Shown: positions 50,070 through 59,642, numbered from the stretch's first letter. The stretch is DNA of 61,592 nucleotides from JAZMZS01 sp045120955 (GCA_045120955.1 JBGVFH010000062.1:1-61592); one strand, 5' to 3'. The notes: generated by a model not told the origin, from the letters alone. Made by a program: numbers and translations.

Positions 50070-51161
50070 ATGGCAGAAAAAAATTTTGATATTAAAGATC
50101 TGATTGAAAAAGGCAAAGCGAAGGGGTCGCTTACAAACAACGATATTCTTGAAGCGATCGAGGGTATTGACCTTGATATAGAGCAGATGGAAAAGCTCTA
50201 TGAGACTATAGAGGCAAACGGTATCGAGATCACGGGATATTTTGAAGGAGAGGATCTTGACAATATCGTTGAAGAGGTCGAACAGCTTGAGAGTGCCGAG
50301 GATATGGAAAAAATGCTTGCATCCGAGGGACTTGCCGTTGATGACCCCGTAAGAATGTATCTGAAAGAAATAGGAAAAATTCCGCTCATTGATGCAAACA
50401 GAGAAATTGAGCTTGCCGAGCTGATAGCACAGGGGAACGAGAAGGCAAAAAATGAGCTTGTTGAGGCAAACCTGCGTCTTGTTGTAAGCATTGCAAAAAG
50501 ATATGTGGGCAAGGGTATGTTTTTCCTTGACCTTATTCAAGAGGGAAATCTCGGACTAATGAAAGCGGTCGATAAGTTTGACCATTTAAAGGGCTACAAG
50601 TTCTCGACGTATGCAACATGGTGGATAAGACAGGCTATCACCCGTGCAATAGCAGACCAGGCAAGAACTATCAGAATTCCCGTTCATATGGTTGAGACGA
50701 TCCACAAGGTATCCCGCTACTCCCGTCAGCTTCTTCAGGAAAACGGCCATGAAGCAACGGCGAATGAAATTGCGGAGAAAATGGGTATCAGCCCCGAAAA
50801 AGTGCGTGAGATACTCAAAATCGCACAAGACCCCGTATCACTTGAAACTCCTATCGGCGAGGAAGAGGACAGCCACCTTGGCGACTTTATTGAGGACTAT
50901 GATTCTCCCGCACCTGCCGAGACTGCATCGTATTCCCTTCTCAAAGAACAGCTCAACGAAGTTTTACACACACTTACTCCCAGAGAAGAGCACGTCTTAA
51001 AGCTTCGCTTCGGTCTTGAAGACGGAAGAACAAGAACACTCGAAGAGGTCGGTTCGGAGTTCCATATAACAAGAGAGAGAATCAGACAGATAGAGGCAAA
51101 AGCTCTGAGAAAGCTCCGTCATCCGAGCCGTTCAAAGAGACTCAAGGATTATCTTGACTGA
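50070..51161 (+). CDS. rpoD: Primary sigma factor (sigma-A)
   Basis: A 363-residue housekeeping sigma factor. Region 1.2 'DPVRMYLKEIGKIPLI', region 2 'VVSIAKRYVGKGMFFLDLIQ' through 'GYKFSTYATWWIRQAITRAI', region 3 'RIPVHMVETIHKVSRYSRQL', and region 4 'LEEVGSEFHITRERIRQIEA' are all complete. It directs transcription from the TTGACA/TATAAT promoters seen across this window. Its position after dnaG is the classical macromolecular synthesis operon order. Confidence 0.97.
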   Translation: MAEKNFDIKDLIEKGKAKGSLTNNDILEAIEGIDLDIEQMEKLYETIEANGIEITGYFEGEDLDNIVEEVEQLESAEDMEKMLASEGLAVDDPVRMYLKEIGKIPLIDANREIELAELIAQGNEKAKNELVEANLRLVVSIAKRYVGKGMFFLDLIQEGNLGLMKAVDKFDHLKGYKFSTYATWWIRQAITRAIADQARTIRIPVHMVETIHKVSRYSRQLLQENGHEATANEIAEKMGISPEKVREILKIAQDPVSLETPIGEEEDSHLGDFIEDYDSPAPAETASYSLLKEQLNEVLHTLTPREEHVLKLRFGLEDGRTRTLEEVGSEFHITRERIRQIEAKALRKLRHPSRSKRLKDYLD

Positions 51162-51340
51162 TTTTACCTATTGTTCATATTTGTGCAAAAGTGTCTTTTT
51201 GTTGAGCAAAAGCACCAAAAATCAAGAATTAATCTGTTTTAAAACGCTCTGATATTTGGTAGGTTTGTCAAAATGTCCGCCAACCTGCACAAAACGGTTT
51301 TTTGAGCGCATTTTCGTGCTTTAAAGTTTGAAAATATCGC
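51162..51340 (+). other. Structured gap downstream of sigA
   Basis: No gene is visible. AAAACGCTC (51241-51249) can pair with GAGCG..TTTT (51304-51314), enclosing AGGTT (51261-51265) and AACCT (51282-51286). This could be a weak terminator, a 3' UTR structure or a small RNA. No standard terminator for sigA was found. Confidence 0.35.
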
Positions 51341-51369
51341 TTGACACAAACTAAGTTTTTTAGTATAAT
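51341..51369 (+). promoter_or_regulatory. Perfect consensus promoter of the solute-binding protein
   Basis: TTGACA (51341-51346), 17 bases, TATAAT (51364-51369). Both hexamers are exact. The leader is about 80 bases with GGAGG before the ATG, so strong constitutive expression is likely. Confidence 0.9.
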
Positions 51370-51456
51370 TATATAAGCATTCCCATATTTTACAGTTTAC
51401 GCTATGCGTAACAGGCTGAATATAAAAAATTGCAATCACAAAAACGGAGGAACCTG

Positions 51457-53157
51457 ATGAAACGCAGATTATTTGCCCTAATGCTCGCTTTGGCGATGCT
51501 TTGCCCTATGGTGCTTGCCGGATGCAATTCCGGAGACTCAAAAGATACCGACAATTCTTCTGTTCAAGAAACGACCACGAGAGAAACAGTATCTATCAAT
51601 ATGTGGGTAATTACGGATGAAAAGACCACCGCAGAAGCACAGGCTGCTGTTGAGGAAGCGTTTAACACCATTACAAAATCCACATATACTACATATGTTG
51701 ACTTGATATTTGTCACAGCCGATGAGTACGCCGAGACTCTTAATGCAAAGTTCCAGCAGGCTGACGAGCTGAAGGCTCAGGGAGGCAGCAAAAAGCCTGC
51801 CGCAGCTACAACCGAGACTGACGGGGAGACAACCGAAGCTCTCGAGACGAACGAATACGGCGTAACCGTGCTCAAGTATCCCGAAATTTCCGAAGGTCAG
51901 ATCGATATCGTCTTTATTAACGGTATGGAGCAGCTCGTAGAACTTGTAGAGCAGGGCAGACTTCAAAATCTCAACACACATATCTCCGAGACAGGCGCTG
52001 CAAAGGTTCTGACGGATGTAATTCCTTCCGAGCTTTTGACATATTCAAAAATCAACAGTGGTACATACGGTATTCCCAACAACCGTGTTGTCGGCGAATA
52101 CACATATCTTCTTGTAAACAAGGATATCGTTACCGGTGACGCTAACGGTGACGGAACCGTCAGCGGCGACGAGATAAGCGGTACATACTGCAACATCGAT
52201 GATATCTCGACTTTCTTTGACTGTGAGAACTTGATCGAATATATAAAGACCAACAGAACCGACCTTGTGCCCGTTCTTGAAGAATTCAACAACCCCTACA
52301 TACACTATTGGTCTGAGGATGGAGAGTTCAGCATTCTTGCTTCAAAGAAGAGCTTTGTATCACAGGCATCCGATTTCAACCCCGAATACGGTTTGAAAAA
52401 TGTATTCAGCATAGACGAGTTTACCGAATTCGAGCTTCTTATGAAGAAGTATGAAACAGGCAGCTACTTTGCAAAGGATGTTGAGGCAACCAAGCAGGCG
52501 CAGAACTTCGGCGTTGCTGTTATGACAGGTGACTCCGCTATCGTTGATGAATACAGCGAAAACTACTATGTAAAGGTTATATCAAACCCTACGCTCAACA
52601 ATGATAATCTCTTTACATCCTTTTACGGCGTTACAAATTACTGCGGAAATGTAGACAGAGCACTTGAGATAATCACTATGCTCAACACAGACAGTGAGCT
52701 GAGAAATGTTCTTCAGTACGGTGTTGAGGGTGTTCACTATGAGCTTGACGAAAACGACCGTGTTGAAAGATTCAACAACGACTATATAATGAACCTTGAG
52801 GATACAGGTAACGTATTTATAGCTTACCCCGAAGAAGGTATGGATGATGATGTATGGGAGCGTGGTGTTAAGACCAATCTCGATATCAAAATCGATCCTC
52901 TTACAGGTTTGTGGTCTGTATGGAGTCAGGTTGATTCTACCATCATATCTAACCTTGCGACACAAAGCAAAGCCTTCAAGGACAGAATGGATGCGTGCAA
53001 GACTGTTGATGAGCTGACTGCTTTCTTTGAGACTGCTAAGACAGAGGCGGCTATGGACGCTGCATTTGTTGCTGCTACAAATTCCGAAAATACAGCAAGT
53101 TATAAGGCTGTATATTCAAGCTGGTATACAAAGAACTGGCCCGCAACAGATGCATAA
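51457..53157 (+). CDS. Extracellular solute-binding lipoprotein (orphan)
   Basis: A 566-residue lipoprotein. The signal peptide ends in lipobox 'LAGC' with the acylated Cys near residue 23, followed by a Ser/Asp-rich linker. The body resembles family 1 ABC solute-binding proteins ('SINMWVITDEKTTAEAQAA', then 'YPEISEGQIDIVFINGMEQL'). An EF-hand-like loop 'DANGDGTVSGDE' sits near residue 227, suggesting bound calcium, as in dockerins. No ABC permease or ATPase gene is adjacent, so its partner must be elsewhere. The ligand is unknown. Promoter is perfect consensus, terminator is strong, so the gene is monocistronic and probably abundant. Confidence 0.85.
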   Translation: MKRRLFALMLALAMLCPMVLAGCNSGDSKDTDNSSVQETTTRETVSINMWVITDEKTTAEAQAAVEEAFNTITKSTYTTYVDLIFVTADEYAETLNAKFQQADELKAQGGSKKPAAATTETDGETTEALETNEYGVTVLKYPEISEGQIDIVFINGMEQLVELVEQGRLQNLNTHISETGAAKVLTDVIPSELLTYSKINSGTYGIPNNRVVGEYTYLLVNKDIVTGDANGDGTVSGDEISGTYCNIDDISTFFDCENLIEYIKTNRTDLVPVLEEFNNPYIHYWSEDGEFSILASKKSFVSQASDFNPEYGLKNVFSIDEFTEFELLMKKYETGSYFAKDVEATKQAQNFGVAVMTGDSAIVDEYSENYYVKVISNPTLNNDNLFTSFYGVTNYCGNVDRALEIITMLNTDSELRNVLQYGVEGVHYELDENDRVERFNNDYIMNLEDTGNVFIAYPEEGMDDDVWERGVKTNLDIKIDPLTGLWSVWSQVDSTIISNLATQSKAFKDRMDACKTVDELTAFFETAKTEAAMDAAFVAATNSENTASYKAVYSSWYTKNWPATDA

Positions 53158-53175
53158 ATAACAGTATATAATTAT

Positions 53176-53213
53176 AAAAAGCATATTTCTCGAAAGGGAA
53201 ATATGCTTTTTCT
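53176..53213 (+). terminator. Terminator of the solute-binding protein gene
   Basis: AAAAAGCATATTTC (53176-53189) and GAAATATGCTTTTT (53198-53211) are perfect arms with a T-rich end. No repeat copy follows. Confidence 0.92.
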
Positions 53214-53289
53214 TTTACGCCGAGTATAACCTTTCATATATTGGAAAATATATTTATATGATTTTAAAGTTAAAACTCGGAGGGTGAGT

Positions 53290-55704
53290 ATGAGCAATAA
53301 TGAGGGACAAAGCACACTCGAAAAAAACACATGTGAGATTTTATGGTGTAAATACGGTGTAAGAGCAGAGGACGCTGACAGATTTCAGCTTTATTATTCG
53401 ATATCCGAAGCAGTAAAAAGGATGCTGCAACACAAATATCAAAATTTTAAAGATGCAGCAAAGCGGCAGTCCTCCAAACGCATTTGTTATTTAAGCATGG
53501 AATTTCTGATAGGAAAAAGTTTAAAAAACAATCTTTATAATCTGGGGCTGCTTGAAACTGCCGCTGATTTTATAAAGAAATGTTCCTTTTCTGCTGAGGA
53601 AGTCTTTTCCGTTGAAAAGGATGCGGGACTTGGCAACGGAGGGCTCGGAAGACTTGCGGCTTGCTATCTTGATGCGCTTGCAACCTCCTGCTACCGAGGA
53701 GAAGGGTACTCAATACTTTACGAATACGGAATATTCAAGCAGTATTTTTCTGACGGCGAGCAGATGGAGCTGCCTGACACGTGGCTTGATTCGGGCGATG
53801 TGTGGCTTTCAAAAAACAACGAGAAAAAAATAATTATAAAATTAGGCGGAACACTCTGCGAGGAAAACGGGAAACAAAAATATAAGGATTACCGTGAGAT
53901 CATAGCCGAGGGCTACGATATGTACATTCCCGGATATAAGAGCAGCGGTGTATCCTTGCTTAAATTATGGAAAGCAGTACCGAGTGACCGCTTTGAGATG
54001 TCGCTTTTAAATGATGCAAATTTTGATGCTATTCTTTCAAAAAGAAGCGGTGCTGACATTATATCTATGTTTCTCTATCCGCCTGATAACACAGAGCAGG
54101 GAAAACAGCTTAGGCTTGTTCAGCAATATTTTTTGGTGAGTGCGACGATACAAAGTGTTGTTTCTGAGCATTACAGGAACTACAGAAGCGTTGAAAACCT
54201 TGACGAGCATATATGTTTTCATATAAACGATACTCATCCTGCGCTTTGTATTCCGGAGCTTATACGGGTTTTGACAGATGATTACGGGCTTGATTTTGAC
54301 AAAGCTTTTCAAACAGTAAAAAATACCGTTTCTTATACAAACCATACAGTAATGCCTGAGGCACTTGAGGTGTGGGATGAAAATATGGTAAAGGAGCTTT
54401 TCCCGAGAGTATATGCGATAATAAAAGAGATAAACAAAAAAGTATCGTCGGACATGTACAGCAACGGTGCGGATGCATGGGAGAAAATATCTGAGCTTTC
54501 CATAATATCCTCGACAAAGATAAGAATGGCAAACATGGCTGTGCTTTGCTCAAATAAAGTAAACGGAGTGTCCTCGCTTCACTCAAAAATTATAAAGGAC
54601 AATCTTTTTGCAGGTTTTTCACAAAAATCGCCCGATAAGTTTCTTAACGTTACAAATGCTATATCATACAGGCGTTGGCTTTGTCAGGCTAACCCCATGC
54701 TTGCTTCACTGCTTGACAGCACAATAGGCGACAATTACAGAGAGATACCGCATGAACTGACAAATTTTGCGAAATTTGCAAATGACAAAGAAGTAACAGA
54801 GAGATTTGAAAATGCGAGATACGAAAACAAGCGGACCTTGTCAAACATTTCCAAAAAGCTCGTCGGAGAATATCTTGATCCGGATTCTATGTTTGATGTG
54901 CAGATAAAGCGTCTGCACGAATACAAAAGACAACTTTTAAATGTTCTCAAAATCATGACATACTACTGCGAACTGACAAGCAACCCTAATGCAGATATAT
55001 CCCCCAAAACATTTATCTTCGGCGCAAAGGCGGCGCCCTCCTATGCACATGCCAAGCGCATTATCAAGCTGATAAACAAAATGTCGGAGCTTATAAAGAA
55101 GAATAGCAGAGTAAAGGATATATTGCAAGTGGTGTTTTTGCCCGATTACAATGTTTCATTGGCTGAGAGAATAATTCCGGCGGCAGACCTGAGCGAGCAG
55201 ATTTCGCTTGCGGGGAAGGAAGCGAGCGGCACAGGAAACATGAAATTCATGCTAAACGGTGCGCTTACACTCGGAACCTATGACGGAGCAAACGTGGAGA
55301 TATCCGAGCTTGTAGGCGAAGATAACATTTATATTTTCGGTATGGATGTTGAGGGTGTGTCTGAGATGAAAAAAAGCATTACTGACCCGACAGAGTTTAT
55401 AAAAAAGGACCCAAGGCTTGAAGAAGTGCTAAAGCTGATGAGAAGTGATATATGCGGAGATAATTTTTCGGATATTGCAGATTATCTGACATCTACTGAC
55501 AATCCCGACCCGTATTTTTGCCTAGCAGATTACGGCTCTTATATGCAGCATTACAGACGTGCGTGCATAGACTATAAGAATAAAAGAAAATGGTTTTCAA
55601 AAGCGATAATAAATACTGCGAACGCAGGATATTTTGCTTCCGACAGAGCCATTGAAGAGTATGCGGAAAAAATATGGCAGGCAACACGTGTAAAAAATAA
55701 ATAG
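53290..55704 (+). CDS. glgP: Glycogen/maltodextrin phosphorylase
   Basis: An 804-residue alpha-glucan phosphorylase. 'DAGLGNGGLGRLAACYLDAL' in outline (about residues 110-129) and the PLP-lysine motif 'EASGTGNMKFMLNGALTLGT' (about residues 638-657) are intact, as is 'RLHEYKRQLLN' near residue 540. It releases glucose-1-phosphate from storage or dietary glucans. ATG 53290 follows GGAGGG by five bases; a GTG at 53284 overlaps the Shine-Dalgarno. It stands as a single gene with its own terminator. No other glycogen gene is in the window. Confidence 0.95.
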   Translation: MSNNEGQSTLEKNTCEILWCKYGVRAEDADRFQLYYSISEAVKRMLQHKYQNFKDAAKRQSSKRICYLSMEFLIGKSLKNNLYNLGLLETAADFIKKCSFSAEEVFSVEKDAGLGNGGLGRLAACYLDALATSCYRGEGYSILYEYGIFKQYFSDGEQMELPDTWLDSGDVWLSKNNEKKIIIKLGGTLCEENGKQKYKDYREIIAEGYDMYIPGYKSSGVSLLKLWKAVPSDRFEMSLLNDANFDAILSKRSGADIISMFLYPPDNTEQGKQLRLVQQYFLVSATIQSVVSEHYRNYRSVENLDEHICFHINDTHPALCIPELIRVLTDDYGLDFDKAFQTVKNTVSYTNHTVMPEALEVWDENMVKELFPRVYAIIKEINKKVSSDMYSNGADAWEKISELSIISSTKIRMANMAVLCSNKVNGVSSLHSKIIKDNLFAGFSQKSPDKFLNVTNAISYRRWLCQANPMLASLLDSTIGDNYREIPHELTNFAKFANDKEVTERFENARYENKRTLSNISKKLVGEYLDPDSMFDVQIKRLHEYKRQLLNVLKIMTYYCELTSNPNADISPKTFIFGAKAAPSYAHAKRIIKLINKMSELIKKNSRVKDILQVVFLPDYNVSLAERIIPAADLSEQISLAGKEASGTGNMKFMLNGALTLGTYDGANVEISELVGEDNIYIFGMDVEGVSEMKKSITDPTEFIKKDPRLEEVLKLMRSDICGDNFSDIADYLTSTDNPDPYFCLADYGSYMQHYRRACIDYKNKRKWFSKAIINTANAGYFASDRAIEEYAEKIWQATRVKNK

Positions 55705-55714
55705 AACATTGAAA

Positions 55715-55757
55715 TCTCTCACCCGAACGACAGCTCGAACGGGTGAGAGAGCCTTTT
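55715..55757 (+). terminator. Terminator of glgP
   Basis: TCTCTCACCCG (55715-55725) and CGGGTGAGAGA (55740-55750) are perfect arms, followed by GCCTTTTT. Confidence 0.92.
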
Positions 55758-55843
55758 TAGATAAAAAATAAATCTACATACCATATTAATGTACGGATTT
55801 TGAGAATTTTTGAAATTGTTTGTGAAAAAATTATCTAAAAACA

Positions 55844-55872
55844 TTGACTAAAAAACCAAGTAGTGATATAAT
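55844..55872 (+). promoter_or_regulatory. Sigma-A promoter of serC-serA
   Basis: TTGACT (55844-55849), 17 bases, TATAAT (55867-55872). Transcription would start near 55879, giving a leader of about 88 bases that contains two hairpins. Confidence 0.85.
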
Positions 55873-55888
55873 AATTAATATTTATAAT

Positions 55889-55966
55889 GGTTTTTATGCG
55901 TTTGGCTCAAAAACCGTGAAATTTCTATGAAAGGATATGCGGTATTCCGCATATGGCGAAATTAAG
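55889..55966 (+). promoter_or_regulatory. serC leader with two hairpins
   Basis: Hairpin 1: GGTTTTT (55889-55895) with AAAAACC (55909-55915). Hairpin 2: ATATGCGG (55935-55942), loop TATT, CCGCATAT (55947-55954), perfect. The purine-rich GAAAGGA ends at 55935, 31 bases before the serC ATG at 55967; the second hairpin, if folded, brings it to about 12 bases. No match to a known riboswitch is evident to me. Function is inferred. Confidence 0.5.
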
Positions 55967-57055
55967 ATGGACAGAGTTTATAATTTTTCCGCAGGCCCTT
56001 CGATGCTTCCATTGCCTGTACTTGAGTCTGCAAGAGACAATCTTCTCAACTATAACGGAAGCGGAATGTCAGTAATGGAAATGAGCCATCGTTCAAAGGT
56101 GTATGAAGAGATCATCTTTGGCGCTGAGGCTGCACTTCGCAAGCTTATGAACGTTCCGGACAATTACAAGATATTGTTCCTTCAGGGCGGCGCATCAACA
56201 CAGTTTGCAGCTGTTCCTCTTAACTTGATGAACAAAAATCACAAGGCTGACTATATCGTTTCGGGACAGTTTTCAAAGAAGGCTTTCACCGAGGCAAAGA
56301 AATTCGGTGACGTAGTATGTGCCGCATCAAGCGCTGAGGATAACTTCACATATATTCCGAAGACAACCCGTGAATCTTTCAGAGCAGATGCTGACTATGT
56401 ACACGTATGCTTCAACAATACTATTTACGGAACGAAGTTCCCTTATATTCCGGATACAGGTGATATTCCGCTTGTAGCCGATATGTCTTCCTGCATTATA
56501 TCCGAGCCTGTAGATGTATCAAAGTTCGGTGTAATTTACGCAGGCGCACAGAAAAACATGGCTCCGGCAGGACTTACCGTTGTTATCGTTCGTGAGGATC
56601 TTCTCGGAAACGCAGCAGAAAATATTCCTGTTATGCTTGATTGGAAGTCAATGGCTGACAACGACTCCATGTACAATACTCCTCCTTGCTACCCGATCTA
56701 TATAGCAAAGCTGGTTTATGAGTGGATACTCGACATGGGCGGACTTGAAAAGATGAAGGAGCTCAACGAAAAGAAGGCGGCTCTTCTTTATGATTATCTT
56801 GACAGTCAGGATTATTACACCGCTCCCGTCGTTAAGGAAAGCAGATCTATGATGAACGTTACATTTGTAACAGGTGATGCTGATCTTGACAAGAAGTTTG
56901 CATCCGAAGCTGACGCAGCAGGACTCAAGAACCTCAAGGGACACAGAAGTGTCGGCGGTATGAGAGCTTCTATCTACAACGCAATGCCTTATGAGGGTGT
57001 AGAAGCACTTGTAAGCTTTATGAAGAAGTTTGCAGCAGAAAACCCCAAGAAATAA
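55967..57055 (+). CDS. serC: Phosphoserine aminotransferase
   Basis: A 362-residue PLP-dependent aminotransferase that converts 3-phosphohydroxypyruvate to phosphoserine. 'MDRVYNFSAGPSMLPLPVL' is the family N-terminus, which fixes the start at 55967 despite a poor local Shine-Dalgarno. The PLP Lys is in 'YAGAQKNMAPAGLTVVI' (about residues 191-207). Residues near 330, 'GHRSVGGMRASIYNAMP', bind the phosphate. serA follows 41 bases later, so the first two steps of serine synthesis are co-expressed. serB is not here. Confidence 0.96.
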   Translation: MDRVYNFSAGPSMLPLPVLESARDNLLNYNGSGMSVMEMSHRSKVYEEIIFGAEAALRKLMNVPDNYKILFLQGGASTQFAAVPLNLMNKNHKADYIVSGQFSKKAFTEAKKFGDVVCAASSAEDNFTYIPKTTRESFRADADYVHVCFNNTIYGTKFPYIPDTGDIPLVADMSSCIISEPVDVSKFGVIYAGAQKNMAPAGLTVVIVREDLLGNAAENIPVMLDWKSMADNDSMYNTPPCYPIYIAKLVYEWILDMGGLEKMKELNEKKAALLYDYLDSQDYYTAPVVKESRSMMNVTFVTGDADLDKKFASEADAAGLKNLKGHRSVGGMRASIYNAMPYEGVEALVSFMKKFAAENPKK

Positions 57056-57096
57056 TTTCAAACAAATATTATTTTGATCTACATACGGAGACTGTA

Positions 57097-58257
57097 ATGA
57101 AAAACATTAAATTGATGAACAAGATCGCAAAGGTCGGCACGGATATTTTTGACAAGACCGTGTATGAGGTCAGCGACAATGCAGAGGCACCTGTTGCAAT
57201 GATGGTACGCAGTGCTGCGCTTCACGACTTAGAGTTCAATCCCGAGCTTCTTTGTATTGCTAGATGCGGTGCGGGTGTCAACAACATTCCTGTCGACAGA
57301 TGCGCTGAAGAGGGAATAGTTGTATTTAACACTCCCGGCGCTAACGCAAACGGCGTAAAGGAGCTTACAATAGCGGCGCTTATGCTTGCTTCGAGAAATA
57401 TCGTAGGTGGTGTAAATTGGGCAACTTCTCTTAAGGGCAGCGAAGGTGTCGCAAAGCAGGTAGAAGCAGGAAAGAGCAAATTCGCCGGCACAGAGATCGC
57501 AGGCAAGAGTCTTGGTGTTATCGGTCTCGGCGCTATCGGCGGTATGGTTGCAAACGCAGCATCCGCTCTCGGTATGCAGGTTTACGGTTGCGACCCGTTC
57601 ATTACTGTTAACGCTGCATGGAATCTTTCACGCTCAATAAAGCACGCTTCATCTTTTGATGAGATATTCAAGACCTGTGACTATATCACACTCCATGTTC
57701 CCGCAACAAAGGATACAAAGGGTATGATAAACAAAGACACACTTTCTCTCATGAAGGACGGAGTTAAGATCATTAACCTTGCACGTGCTGATCTTGTTAA
57801 TTCCGAGGATATGAAGGCAGCTATCGCAAGCGGAAAGGTTTCAAGCTACGTTGTTGACTTCCCGACAGATGATACGGTAGGTGTTGACGGAATAGTTACG
57901 ATCCCTCACCTTGGTGCATCGACCGCTGAGAGCGAGGACAACTGCGCTGTTATGGCAGCAAAACAGCTTGTTGATTTCCTTGAAAACGGAAATATCGTAA
58001 ACAGCGTAAATTACCCGAATGTTTCTTTACCGCATACCGCTGCAAACAGAGCATGCATTATGCACAAGAATATTCCCGGTGTTCTCTCGCAGTTTACAAC
58101 TGCATTGTCGGAGAAAAATATTAATATAGAAAATCTTGCTAACGGCTCAAAGGGTGAGTATGCATATACCATCATTGAGACAAACAGCGCTCTTCCCGCA
58201 GAGATCGTTGACACTCTCAAGGGCGTTGATGGAGTTATTAAGGTTATCGTTCTTTGA
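57097..58257 (+). CDS. serA: D-3-phosphoglycerate dehydrogenase
   Basis: A 386-residue enzyme oxidising 3-phosphoglycerate to 3-phosphohydroxypyruvate. The NAD motif 'GKSLGVIGLGAIGGMVANAA' (about residues 136-155), 'LHVPATKDTKGMINKDTL', and 'GVDGIVTIPHLGASTAESED' (with the catalytic His) are seen. A C-terminal ACT domain, 'MHKNIPGVLSQFTTALSEKN', suggests serine feedback. It ends at a strong terminator. Confidence 0.95.
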   Translation: MKNIKLMNKIAKVGTDIFDKTVYEVSDNAEAPVAMMVRSAALHDLEFNPELLCIARCGAGVNNIPVDRCAEEGIVVFNTPGANANGVKELTIAALMLASRNIVGGVNWATSLKGSEGVAKQVEAGKSKFAGTEIAGKSLGVIGLGAIGGMVANAASALGMQVYGCDPFITVNAAWNLSRSIKHASSFDEIFKTCDYITLHVPATKDTKGMINKDTLSLMKDGVKIINLARADLVNSEDMKAAIASGKVSSYVVDFPTDDTVGVDGIVTIPHLGASTAESEDNCAVMAAKQLVDFLENGNIVNSVNYPNVSLPHTAANRACIMHKNIPGVLSQFTTALSEKNINIENLANGSKGEYAYTIIETNSALPAEIVDTLKGVDGVIKVIVL

Positions 58258-58276
58258 TTTGAATTTTTAAAACATG

Positions 58277-58305
58277 AAAAGGGCTGCCCGTTGACAGCCC
58301 TTTTT
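58277..58305 (+). terminator. Terminator of serA
   Basis: AAAAGGGCTG (58277-58286) and CAGCCCTTTT (58295-58304) are perfect arms followed by T. Confidence 0.9.
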
Positions 58306-58328
58306 GTAAGTTTTTGGGAGGTAAGTAT

Positions 58329-59642
58329 ATGGTAGAAATAATCAGTGTTTCAAAGCGCTCTTTGGCAGAAAAAGCGGGGCTTTGCGAGCACGACATACTT
58401 GTTTCCATAAACGAAAATGAAATAAATGACATTCTTGATTACAGATTTTATTTAGCAGAAAAAGAGCTTGACATTTTATTTGTCAGAAACAGCGAGGAGA
58501 GGCATACCCATATAAAAAAGGGTGAATATGACGATATAGGACTCGATTTTGCAACTCCGCTCATGGATGTAAAGCATTCATGTAAAAACAAGTGTATATT
58601 CTGCTTTATTGATCAGTTACCCAAAGGCATGAGAGAAACCTTGTATTTCAAGGATGACGATTCTAGGCTGTCTTTTTTACACGGGAATTATATCACGCTT
58701 ACGAACATGAAGGACAGCGATATTGACAGAATTATAAAAATGCATATCTCGCCTGTTAATGTATCCGTTCATACGACAAATCCCGAGCTTCGTGTAAAAA
58801 TGATGAAGAACAAGAGAGCGGGCGAGGTGCTCAAATACTTGGACAAGTTCTCTGATGCAGGTATAAAGCTCCATGCGCAGATAGTTTTGTGTAAGGGAAT
58901 AAATGACGGTATTGAGCTTGAGAGAACGCTTTTAGATTTAAAAAAATATTATCCGTCTCTCGAAAGCTTGTCTGTTGTTCCCTCAGGCCTTACAAAGTAT
59001 CGTGAGGGCCTTTATCCGCTCTTGCCGTTTACAAGAGAAGACGCGGCAGATGTTATAGCTCTTGTTGACAAAATCGCAGAGCAGACAAAAAAAGAGTTCG
59101 GCACAAGGCTTTTTTACAGTGCGGATGAGTTTTACATCATGGCAGGAAAAGACATTCCCGAGAGCGAATATTATGAAGAGTATATGCAGCTTGAAAACGG
59201 CGTCGGGATGATAAGGTCACTGCTCGATGAATTTGATCGAGAGCTTGAATACATTGATGAATATTATCCCGAAAAGATACACAGAGAGCTTTCCGTTGCG
59301 ACGGGCGTTGCGTCTTATCCATATATATCGTATATTGCAAGACAACTTGAGTGCAAGTGCCCCGGACTGATTTGCCATGTGTATGAAATAAAAAATCATT
59401 TTTTTGGAGAAAGTATAACAGTATCGGGACTGCTGACAGGCAAGGATATACACGAGCAGTTGAGCTCAAAAAAACTCGGTGAGGAGTTGCTCATACCCGA
59501 AAACACACTAAAGGCAGGCGAAGATATGTTTCTGTGCGACATGACAACGACAGAACTTTCGCAAAAGCTTGGAGTGAAGGTCACGCCCACCGCAAACGAC
59601 GGTGCTGAGCTTCTCAGAGCTATTTTGGGTGCTTGCATATGA
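58329..59642 (+). CDS. DUF512 radical-SAM protein with N-terminal PDZ domain
   Basis: A 437-residue protein of the uncharacterised DUF512 family. An N-terminal PDZ-like part ('AEKAGLCEHDILVSINENEI') is followed by a cluster motif 'CKNKCIFCFIDQLPKGMR' (CX3CX2C, near residue 86) and then by DUF512. The gene is typically next to der in Firmicutes, as here, but its reaction is unknown. ATG 58329 follows GGAGGT. The stop overlaps the next start by 4 bases (ATGA). Confidence 0.88.
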   Translation: MVEIISVSKRSLAEKAGLCEHDILVSINENEINDILDYRFYLAEKELDILFVRNSEERHTHIKKGEYDDIGLDFATPLMDVKHSCKNKCIFCFIDQLPKGMRETLYFKDDDSRLSFLHGNYITLTNMKDSDIDRIIKMHISPVNVSVHTTNPELRVKMMKNKRAGEVLKYLDKFSDAGIKLHAQIVLCKGINDGIELERTLLDLKKYYPSLESLSVVPSGLTKYREGLYPLLPFTREDAADVIALVDKIAEQTKKEFGTRLFYSADEFYIMAGKDIPESEYYEEYMQLENGVGMIRSLLDEFDRELEYIDEYYPEKIHRELSVATGVASYPYISYIARQLECKCPGLICHVYEIKNHFFGESITVSGLLTGKDIHEQLSSKKLGEELLIPENTLKAGEDMFLCDMTTTELSQKLGVKVTPTANDGAELLRAILGACI

